A DNA stretch of 64,000 bases, taken from NCBI GenBank assembly GCA_964023205.1, contig OZ026836.1, forward strand, positions 1,929,501 through 1,993,500. Direction: 5' to 3'. The notes beneath the pieces were generated by a model. The model was not told where the DNA came from. It saw only the letters and a list, made by a program, of their open reading frames with translations, and made no database searches. Each line of letters opens with the position of its first letter. Within the stretch, counting starts at the first letter, position 1. The translations under genes and the position numbers were made by a program. The DNA comes from Lutraria lutraria. Lineage: Eukaryota; Mollusca; Bivalvia; Venerida; Mactridae. Positions 11,168 through 21,687 of the stretch are shown here, one piece after another.

Positions 11168-12719
11168 CAATTACGAAAGCGGTTTTTGGACAAATCACCC
11201 TATGTGGGGATCGTCTTGTAGGCGATTATATAGTATAGTATATATATATAAAAAAAAAGATTTTACCTACCTACCGACCCAACCCAAAAAGTATGGGTCG
11301 GAAGTGGCAAACAAACAATTAATTAAGGGTGGCCCAATGTCTCGGCTAAGTTCGATTATGGGCAAAATCGGACAATAACTTCTAGAGTTATGGGCCCTTG
11401 ATTTACAAAATTTGCTATATTTAGCTTGTTTACACTCTAGCGCATTCATTTATTGACCAATCCTAATCATATTTTCAGTAAATGTGTAGAACCAAAAAGA
11501 TCTTGGACAAGATCGCTAATGGGCAAAAACCGGACCAGAACTTCAAGAGTTATGGGCCCTTGACTTAGAAAATTTGCTATATTTGAGTTTGTTTACACTC
11601 TAGCGCCTTCATTTATTCACCAATCCTAATCATATTTTCAGTAAATGAGTATTTATAACCAAAATATCTTGGACAAGTTCGATTATGGGTGGAATCGGAC
11701 CACATCTTCAAGAGTTATGGGCCCTTGACTTTATAAAATTTGCTATATTTTAGCTTGTTTACACTCTAGTGCCTTCATTTATTCACCGATCCTAATCATA
11801 TTTACAATGAATGTGTATGACCATATGGTTGTGGACAAGTTCAGTTATGGGTGGAATCGGACCACAACTTCAAGAGTTATGGGCCCTTGGATTAGAAAAT
11901 TTGCTACATTTTAGCTTGTTCATTGTTGGTTTTGATCTCAAAATCTACGTAAAAATGAGTTTTACAAGATGGAAACTATATTTCCTGGTCATTAATTATT
12001 GGCCTTTGTTCTCAGGTGAGCAATAAAGGGCTATCTTGGCACACTTGTTGGTCGAAAGTTGTCCCCAGTATGATCAGAAATCTTCAGGAAATTCCGCTTG
12101 CTCGTTATGCAGTATCGAAATAACGATGAGATTGATTCAGCATTGTCTAGTCGACCCCTACCAAGTTTGTTCACAAATTGGCTCCGTCCCAGGGTCATAT
12201 GATTTTACATAGGCTCACATAGGGAAAAAAGAAAAAAAAATTCTGGTGAATGACATAGGGCGATGCCCTCTTGTTAAAGGTTAATTTGTTGGATTTCATT
12301 GATTTTTTACGTAGGGGCAATGCATTATTTGAAGACATTAGTTTTCAGTATCTTGCAGTCCTGTCAATTTACAGGAACATGTAGTGCTGCCTTCAGTGTA
12401 TACGATCCGTTACATTGCATACATGGGAGGCAGCCCTTCATGTTTCTGTAAATCTGTAGGATTTTTCACCTGTATGAATAGTCTCCCTTTACTGTTTGTG
12501 AAAACCAAATGCTGCTGAATTGTTACATGTACCTTGTAGGTAAGTTTGAGCAATATACTTGTTTGTTTGGAACCCACAAAATTAATCCCTATACATTACT
12601 TGACAACATAAACTGGATTTTCTCTGTGAGTTTTTTATACTGATCAAATTATGAATTGATATTAGCCACACTTATTCAAAGTTGTTACTGTTAACAACCA
12701 CTTGTTATCATACCCCCTT

Positions 12720-12944
12720 CAGGGGTTTTCTTTAATATAAAGTTGTAGCCTGTTAGGGGCGCTTCCCCTCCGAATATTTCTTTGAAATTATGCAGTTTTC
12801 GCATATATCCAGTTTAATCCTTGAAATTTTATTCCCCAAGTTGGTTTCAGGCAAGATTTTTTCCCCCAAATGAGGTTACAACCTGCTATTTCATCCCCAT
12901 ATTTAGGGCTAGGGCGCTTTCCCAATAACATGAAGTAAACCCTG
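12720..12944. mobile_element. CAGGG...CCCTG hAT-like MITE
   Basis: Ends CAGGGGTTTTCTTT and GAAGTAAACCCTG. The interior (GCTATTTCATCCCCATATTTAG) recurs in a partial copy near 15898-15960. No exact target duplication was seen. Confidence 0.5.
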
Positions 12945-13224
12945 ACAACAAACAAAGTTTTGAGGGAGTATACTGGAGTCAACTTGTCTGACCTTGCATG
13001 TGTATTCATCCAATTGTATAAGTCTGTTGAAAATGGATGGATTTTAAAGATACTTGGTGGAAAAGTTCATTTGAATGAGGTGATGTGTCAAGTTCCATAC
13101 CTCCAAAGTCATGGTCACACTTTGAAGTTAAAGGTATTTTTATTTTGTGACTGCTCAGGAATGTCATCTATTGATGGATTTTAGAAACTCTTTGCATAAA
13201 AGTTTACCAATATGCAAGGATGTA

Positions 13225-14264
13225 CAGTACGGTTCGGGTGATTTGTCCGATTTTCGCGTTTCCCCCGCGTTCGTAATCGTCAATTTATCACCCGCAGCGG
13301 CGATTTTCATTGCGGCATCGATCTTGAAAAAAACGCAAATCACCGCAATGTCGCTCATCACCGCGTTTTATGACTTATTAATCAGTCGGTAATCTTTGAT
13401 AGCGATGGATCACGGTGATTCGCGAACGTCTAAAGCCGACTCAAGTAGCTAAAATGATATTTATTGTGAATCTTTCTTCTACTTTCGCTTTCTGTTGACC
13501 GTTCATTTTCCGAAAACAGTCACATGGTAAGATAATTCAGGATTTAACACTTACTAAATCCGTCGGCCATGACCGACTGAAATCCAGACATCTGATTAAA
13601 TTTTTTCAAGTAGGAAATCCCATTCTTGAAGTAAATGTGTAGAAAAACCGACGAATTGCTAAGCGAGTATGTAAACTGTGTAGCTATGTTTTACATATGC
13701 AGCGTTACGTACAGGGCGAGATTCATATGTATATTTTTAATGTTTTATATATCGAGTACCAGGGCGAGAATCATTATTTAGACCGTGTCGCAGTCTCTCA
13801 ATTTACGAATGTAGCTCGGTGCTCTAATCAATAAAACCAGTCCACTGCTTACATGTAATATTATTTCGTGCAATAATATACGAAAGCTGACGGATTAATT
13901 AAAGCTCATCAACTACTATTAAGTTCTCAACACTCGTTGATTATAATTTATGTCAACGCTAATTTTTCACACATATCAGGTAACAATTTGTTAACAAAAG
14001 CGCAATTAAATAATGTGTGAATAACAGCGTTATTTACAAGAAATTTGTAAGTTTTGAATCGCGTATCACCGGGTTGAGCGATCATCGCCGCAATCCACCG
14101 CGAATTATTGCCCTTCAGTGGTGACGGTCACCGTCGATCATCGTCACTCTGAACGCGACATCCAAAATTCAAATCGCCGCGTTGAAGCGATCTACCTGTG
14201 GCTTAGCGCGATTTTAATTCTGCGGTGATTCGCGAAAATCGGACAAATCACCCGAACCGTACTG
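13225..14264. mobile_element. Tc1/mariner-type MITE with long perfect inverted ends and TA duplication
   Basis: The ends CAGTACGGTTCGGGTGATTT and its exact complement continue for about 34 bp. TA flanks both sides (13223-13224 and 14265-14266). The interior is rich in GCGATT/AATCGC words and encodes no transposase. Confidence 0.85.
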
Positions 14265-14716
14265 TAGCTCGCAAAAGACCCTGGTCTGCAGGCCTTTCTC
14301 CAAGGTCAAGTTTTTCCGTGTCTGCTCAATAACTTTGTCATAAGTAGATGGATTTCGAAAATACTTTGCGTCATATGTAAGACCTGGGGTAAAACTCGAA
14401 TTAAACCTGGGCCCGAGTCCACCATGATTGTCATAGGTCAAGTAAATTTGAAAAGGTCAGTGGTCCGACATCCAGTAAATTTATGCCTCAGATTTTAAAC
14501 ATTCTGTGTCAGTGACCTGACTGTAGAAATCTTTGATTTACTGGTTGTATCAGACTGCGAATCTCACACTGAGGATGATATATGGAAGATTTACAAAAGA
14601 AATCGGTGATCTTGGACATTATTCTGAAAAATTTGTCTGCACATAAACATTTTCAAATCAAACCAATGAAATCTTTGAACGAATATCGACTGTTGCAAGA
14701 GTGGACCCATATTTAT

Positions 14717-15012
14717 ACCCCCGCAAACGAAGTTTGAGAGGGGGTATATTAGTGTCACTCTGTCGGTTGGTCGGTCCGTCCGCATAAATTTTGTGGAGCG
14801 AACTACTTCCACATCTTTTAAGCTATTGCAATGAAACTTGGTATATGTTATCACCATCAAGTGTTAATGTGCAAGATACAATTTTCATGCCCAGCGATGC
14901 ACTCATTGCAGAGTTATGTCCCCCTGAACTTTGCAATATAGTGTACTATTGCAGTATTAGTGTCAAAGTGGCGGCGGGGGTATTAGTCACCTCTGTGACA
15001 GCTCTAGTTTTA
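14717..15012 (+). mobile_element. Short hairpin-headed element (ATACCCCC type)
   Basis: The 5' end TACCCCCGCAAACG...GAGGGGGTATA is an inverted pair. The 3' end is hairpin GTCACCTCTGTGAC followed by AGCTCTAG, the same 'hairpin then CTAG' ending as at 10592. A related 3' end (TTGTCACTTTTGTGACAAAG) is at 15374-15393. Confidence 0.6.
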
Positions 15013-15097
15013 AATGAAACTTTCATTTCATGTAACTGAGAGTTACCTCTCTTTGGTCACAACTACTCTAGTGGAAGGTTAGAAGTTTTTGAATATA

Positions 15098-15257
15098 CAG
15101 TGTAACCTCTCCAGAGTGGCCCTCTCTTGAGCAACAACCTCCTTTCAACAATAGCATGATATTTTCCCACTGCACAGTTTATTATTGATTTACCCTCTCA
15201 TCAACAACAACATAGTTTTGCTACTCCCTAAGGGTGTTGCTTTAGAGAGGTTGCGCT
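15098..15257. mobile_element. Mariner-type MITE, AACCTCTC family
   Basis: Begins TA-CAGTGTAACCTCTCCAGAG and ends AGAGAGGTTGCGCT (eroded). It shares the interior AACAACCTCC...GGGTGTTGCTT with copies at 29074, 44422 and 49637. Confidence 0.65.
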
Positions 15258-16056
15258 ATTTCAATGGATTTAGATGTGCAATTTTCATGGAAATGTGCCA
15301 AAAGTGTATATGCATGATGATGGAAAAAATAGCATGAATCTTGCATGTCCTAGAAAAGACTGATATGGGAGTATTTGTCACTTTTGTGACAAAGCTCTTG
15401 TTCAGTCTTCAATAATTTGAGCACATTTTGTGTTGGCCTGATCCAATTAGCAACTGGACTGCCAAAGATTCTTTGAGTAATTTCTATAAAGTAATAAAAC
15501 AGTGTATTGTCATCTTTTGATGATTAGAATGGTCAATATAAAACAGAAAGACACAGTAAAAGGCAAGCTGGTATACATCTACTGGTACCAATTAATCTTT
15601 ATTAATAAATTTTCATTCCAAGCTACATTGATTACTAAATGACGCTTTGCAGTGATGGGGACATTGCTGTAAATTTTTCATGAATTTTCCGATAACCAAT
15701 GGATGGATAGATAGCATACATTCATGAGTACATGAAGTAATACGCAGCATTGCAAAACGTGCTGAAGTTTATTTTCGACTTGCGGGACGTCACTGATAAG
15801 TGCGCAGTTACGATTATTTATGAAGCTTTCGGAAATGTACTGCTAGGGTAAACAATCTTTCTGAACGTCACTGATAAGTGAGAATGAGGCTTCTAGGCCT
15901 GCTATTTCATATCCCCATATTAAGGGCTATGGCGCATTCCCGAAGACATCAAGAAAACCTCTTAAGTCTTATATCTAGCTTAAACCTAAGTATACTAACC
16001 CATAATTAACACTTAGTTTGTGTTAACCCAAAATTTGTTTATCTTTTCAGCACAAA

Positions 16057-19000
16057 ATGAGGCATAGGAGGGGTTCATTTGAGCTTGTTAAGAGACAACA
16101 GTGGAAAAGACGACGTGATGATCAATCAAGGAATATCCGACCAGATCTTCAAAGGAATATTAACTCTAATGATTCATGGCATGAAAATACAAATAAAGAT
16201 AAGAACACAGATTGGAACACCTGTGGCAATAAGCATTATCAAACAACAGACGTAAGAAGACCGGTGCACATGTTTGGAAATTATAATACATTCCTTGATA
16301 CAAGAAAGACTGATTCTGATGTTGAAGTTAGGTTGCCACCTATCACATTACAAAGCAATTCTTATGTAGATACAGCATCTGGTTTGCCATCTATTGCTAG
16401 CTTCTTTGATGGTGGAAGCAATCCCTGGCATAGTATTCCTGATAACACAATGCACAATCCAATGCCAAACAATGACTTCAGAAATTTAACCAGTCATGCT
16501 TGGGAATCTAGTGGTCTACATTTAAACATACCTTGCAGTGAAAAAAGTGCAAATCAAAATCATGAAAATTTTAATGAATCCGGATCTTCACACTCATCCA
16601 CTCATGTTATGTCTTTTGAACCTATAGTCCAGCCAACGTTCTCTCATGGAGGGAATGTTAATTTACCAATGGAGAGAACATTGGATGTATCAGACATGTC
16701 ATGGCTTTCATTACCGCCACCGCCACCACCACCACTCGCACCCTTACCACCTATACATTCATTGCAGATAGGGACAGCAAATGTACAGTCTACTGACGAT
16801 GAATCTAGATCAAAGAGGACTTCATATGATTCTTATTCTGGATGTAACATAAACAATGATGCTGGTGTTGTGGAATGTAAAAGAAAACTGAGCTTTATTA
16901 CCTCAACAGAAAGAGAGCAGATACCTAGGGAACACAATATAAAGGACTTTCAAGGAAGTTTCAGCAAGAAAAATGACCATACTATGTCTGTCAGTTTAAA
17001 TTCAGAATTTCAAAACAATTTAAATGTTAGTAAATCTTCACAGCAGAAATTCAAACAGTATCCAAAACAATACATGGGGCCATCCCTATCAGGTATTGGA
17101 ATCCAAATTGTGGGACATTCAGACAAACGGTCCTTCAATGATCCACCAGAGAATCCATATCTTCAGCCTTCTGGTTTAACACATGGTAGACAGGAGACGT
17201 CTATTGGTGCTGTACCATTGTTACAGTCATTTCTAGAATGTCCACTATTTCCAGACAGTACAACTCAAATGTCAGCTAATGAAGCTTCACATACCAGAGA
17301 TAGGAACAACAATTTTGAAAGAAGGCATAGTGCTGGATTGATCCGAAGTAAGACATTTGTTTCTGGTATTACACAAAATAAAGATAAGTTACATCGACCT
17401 TGGGAATCATTATCCCCAAAAGGTGGATATGATCGAAGGACGTCAGAGACTCGAGACACATTCAGACATAGAAGTAGGCAGTCACAACAGGAAAACAAAC
17501 ATGTAATGAATAGACCTGATAGAAGGTCTTGTTTGACTCCACACAGTTCAAGGCCATGCTACACAAAATCAGCTCATAGAAAGATTGAGAAATTTAAACC
17601 TTATCATGGAATGCGCCATAAAAATTATCTTAGGGACCGAAACAGAAGTTTGATTTCTTCATCCCATAATATACAAAGTGAAAGTAGTTCTGATAGACAT
17701 ACATCGGAAAATATACAACATGGTAAATGTGACATATCTGTGCATAGTAAAAGTGAAATTTCTGTTCATAGGAAAGGTGAAATGTCTGTGCATAGGAAAG
17801 ATGAAATGTCTCTGGATAGGAAAGATGAAATGTCTGTACATAGGAAAGGTGAAATGTCTGTTCGGAGGAAAGGTGAAATGTCTGTTCATAAGAAAGGTGA
17901 AATGTCTGTGCGGAGGAAAGATGAAATGTCTGTGGATAGGAAAGATGAAATGTCTGTTCATAGAAAAGATGAAATGTCTGTGCGGAGGAAGGATGAAATG
18001 TCTGTACATCCATCTAAAGATTATACTGTATCAAGTTCAGGTCCTACTTCACATACTGAAGTAGCTGAAAAACAAAAGGGAGCAGAATCTAATGAAGCTG
18101 GTGAACTATCATCTGATGAAGCTATTGTGCATGTTTCAGATGACAAGGACATAGAACCTATTGACTCAAATACTCAAGATAAATGCAGTACTACTGAAGC
18201 AGAACAGCCCATTCAACATCAAAGAGAAGCTGAAAAGTCTACTGATCAGATAGATAAATCATTTCTTAAAAAAAGACAAGATAAATACAATGATGGAAAA
18301 CCCTTCACTGAGATTACTCCTGTGCTGGTCAGAGATAGACACCATGCCATCCAGAGAAAGGTACGATTTGAGAAAGAGATATGTGCTGCCTCTTCTTCAA
18401 CGGATATTAGAAGTTCCAAAGCAGAAACATCATCCAAATTCAATTCTAGTACATTTAATGCTCGTAATGTTGTACTACCTCTAGAACCAAGTACTGTTGC
18501 TATGCCACTGGTGAACATAGATATGTCCAAACTGAGTGATGCTGTGCCAAAAGAAAACAGATTTTTAAAACCACTGTCTAAGGTAGCAAAACCAGAAATA
18601 TGTTTGGAAAATAAATTTCTTAAAACTAAAGAGAAGATTAATCTGGGTAATACTATAAGAAGTAATTTTAAGATACCTCTGTTAAAATCAACCACTGCAA
18701 AGAACAAGATTGCATCTAATGTAAAGGCTCCTCATAAAAAGATCGTCTGTGTTTCACCTATGATAAACAAAGCTGTTAAAAGAGGAAAGGTTGAGGAAAA
18801 GAAAGAAATTGATATGTCTTGTTTGAAGATGAAGGAAATGAAGACAAGAGTAACAAATAAACATCGTGATCCTCAAAAAGTGACAACAGATAATAGCAAG
18901 TTGGAAACCAATTCTTTAGCTCTGCAGTCAACCACACAAACAAAGCTACATCCTAAGTTGAGACATAAGACAAATGATTTTGATGAAAAGTGTGTCATCA

Positions 19001-21687
19001 ACAGGCGGGAGAAACTTGACAAGATAAATGAAGATTGCTCCAGTCAGTTCTCTGATACTTCAAAAGATGTACTGCTATCCGTCGAAGATTCATCAAAAGA
19101 TAAAAATTATAGCACTAAGTTAGCTCAAATGCCATGTTGCTTGAAGAGGGGCAAATTTGAAATGTCAACTCCTAATACCTTTACAGTGAAAGGACTTCCA
19201 ACAAAAAAAACAGTCATCGAGAAATCTGAGTGTTACACTGATGTTAATCTGGAGACTTTTAATAAAGCAATGTTTTCTGCAAAGAAACATTTATTGTATA
19301 GAGCAATAGCTATGCAGGCAATAGCTAAAGACAAGACAACTCAAGTCCAAGCGAAGAAGAATGGACAGAGAACATCATGTATAACAAATGATATGGCTGA
19401 AAGAGAAATCAAGAATTCTCAAGAACCTCTGCTAAGTGAAATATTTTTTGGTGACAAAGTGAGCCTTACCTGTAATTCTTCTGATGTTGATGCAAATAAC
19501 AATGTTGTCGAATCCTCTGAGAAGAATGGTGAAACAAAAAAGAAGAGTTGTAATGATGCATTTACTGATTATGTACCATTAAGAACAACAGCAGATTGTA
19601 TTCTTACACATTGTATATCGAGCCCACAAATGTCATCTGCTGTTCAGAAATCACACAGTAATACCACTGATTTGTCTATCCATGAAAATGATGAATTTAA
19701 TGATGCTTCTACTGAAGTTGAAGGGAGCTCAAATACAACAAAAGGTGAAGAAGTTTCTATGTCTACAAGCAAGCCAGTGACAGTTTGTGTTAATGATATT
19801 AATGAAAATTCATATGACAGTGAAGCCACGACATACTTTGCATCTAAACTTAATCTAAAACCACTGAAAGATACTGACTCCTGTAAATCAACAGATGAAC
19901 TGCAATTTACAGCTGATTTAATTCTAACAAATTGTGAATCTGATAGAGTAGAACCTACTTCCAATTTACCTAGTGAGTCTCCTGTAAACAAGAGCCAGAT
20001 GGATATGTATCAGAGGTATGTTCTCTCAAAACTTGATGTGGTGTCTTTGTCTAACGAAAGCTCCGAAGAAGTTGTTCAACCAGTTCCAGGTTTGCCTGCA
20101 CTTTTACCACCAGTACCTGTACAGCAAACTGGCATAGTTATGAATGTACAGAATGTACCACCAAGTTCAGGTCATACTGACTATAATGACAATTGTGATA
20201 GCAGTCAGTGTCAACTTAGTCCATCATGTCAACTTAGTCCATCGTGTACTCATAACCAAATGAGATTTAGTCCTACTGTTGACGATTTTGAAAGGTATAA
20301 GACTGATCAGATTAAAAGAGTGAAATTTCTAGGAGATGTTGATCAAAAACAGTCAATTTACGTCTCTCCTGTGATTTCTTCTAGTTCTCCAGTTCCTTTA
20401 TCTTATGATATGGTATATGAGCAGCAACAGTCCCTGTCTTGTAGTGTATGGAGCAATGCTGCTTGTTTTCCAAAGATTGAATGTGTTGAATCGTTAAATG
20501 TGTCAATAGCTCAGAGTAATGATCCAGATGTCAGTTCATCACTTCGTGCTAATCCTATGATTGAATTTGTAAATGACATGCAATACTCACCTAAAGCTAT
20601 GTTTGATGAGATCGTTGATGACATATTAAAGGATAATGATTTAATCAGTAGCATTACTGAAACACCAGAGAAAACAAATGGACCTATGGTAGCTGAAATG
20701 GACGTCAATGAGGAAAATGAGTACCAAGGAAAATTAAGTCCTAGGAAATCAATTGAGGCCTCTCCTGGGAGTGATAGTAATGCTAAAAGCAAATTCATGT
20801 CTTCAAGAAATTATCCTAGTACAACTCACAGATTCCAGAAGAGATTTCCAAAGCCTCTACCAAGGTCTAAAATGATCAATAAGGAGAAAGAACTGTACAA
20901 AGCTGCTGAAGAGTTCCTTGGAGACTTCGACCACAGTAGTAAAAGATCTTGCAGAGATGTTCTGAAAGATGGTACGTCTCCGATGAATGAAAATTCCAAT
21001 AAATTTGGGATTACTGAATCAGTTAAGACTAGAGGGGAAACTGGCGCTGAGTCAGTATCATTGGTCACAGAAAAGAAATCTGAACTTAATCATGTACAAA
21101 GTGGAAAAGAACAAACCAGAGGACGAGATTGTGATGTATCAATGAAACCTAAAGAAAGTATGAAATCTAAACTCGCAGCCAAGCTGAAAGATGGTCAGAG
21201 TTATGCACAGTGTAGAGATGTTGATAATGATAGAGAAAGAAAACCATCCATTAAAGAAGAGACTGAAACTAAAAAGGAAAATGAAACAGAGAAAAATGAA
21301 TCAAAGAAGAAAGTGACAGCTACAAAGCAAAAAGATAGAATGCATGTTCCTACATTACGATTGAAAACCGTTAAATCAACAAATGGAAAGGAATCAACGA
21401 AGTCTGGTCCAATCAAATGGAAAGCAATTCTGTCAAAAGTAAAACAAGCTAAAAAAGAAATGCGAGGAGATTGCATGACTAATAAACTGACAGAAAAAAG
21501 TGTTGATAAAAAGAAGATTCGGAGTCCACAATTGAGAGATGCTTCCCCACTCGCTAAAACCACTGACTTTGGATATTTCTGTGAAGTATGTGAATTTCCA
21601 TGTGATTCGGAGATGTCTCATAGACTGCATTTCAATTTCTATCATTCACTGTGGTGCTTCAAATGTGCCAAGATGTGTGCTGATGAA
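16057..21687 (+). CDS. Zinc-finger gene, giant coding exon 1
   Basis: This is a single uninterrupted frame of 1,877 codons ending exactly at donor GTAAGT (21688). The frame stays open past the donor as far as 21774. That extra stretch belongs to the intron, because the next exon joins in frame and completes finger 2. An intron-retaining transcript would stop at 21774 and lack fingers 2-4. Confidence 0.88.

Larger units (their letters stand above)
9838..11205 (-). mobile_element. Damaged copy of the 13225-14264 mariner-type MITE, interrupted twice
   Basis: Reverse-complement similarity to 13225-14264 is continuous on both sides of two insertions (10038-10592 and 11126-11167). The terminal inverted repeats are lost or eroded: the right end stops at GGACAAATCACCC. 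Confidence 0.75.
9575..11318. mobile_element. TIR element (TTGTTTGTTTGCC) nested in the AGCTCAC element
   Basis: The ends TTGTTTGTTTGCC and GGCAAACAAACAA are exact complements and continue imperfectly (CCGCTGCCGGCC against its counterpart). The sequence is absent from the sibling copy at 45742-46588. The target duplication is not resolved. It contains a further element (about 9838-11205). Confidence 0.65.
9416..12049 (+). mobile_element. AGCTCAC hairpin-headed (Helentron/HINE-like) element carrying nested insertions
   Basis: The 5' end TTTTTAGCTCACCTG/CAGGTGAGCTTTT is a perfect hairpin. Units of about 168 bp (TTAGCTTGTTTACACTCTAG at about 11412, 11577, 11752) form a tandem core, and the 3' end reads CTCAGGTGAGC...AGGGCTATCTTGG...CTTGTT. 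Comparison with the intact copy at 45742-46588 shows that 9575-11318 was inserted later. No protein is encoded. Confidence 0.7.

Noticed and set aside
17630..18064. Long repetitive open frames on both strands across the octapeptide array
   Set aside because: They arise because the 24-bp repeat keeps every frame open; the plus-strand frame of the zinc-finger protein explains the region.
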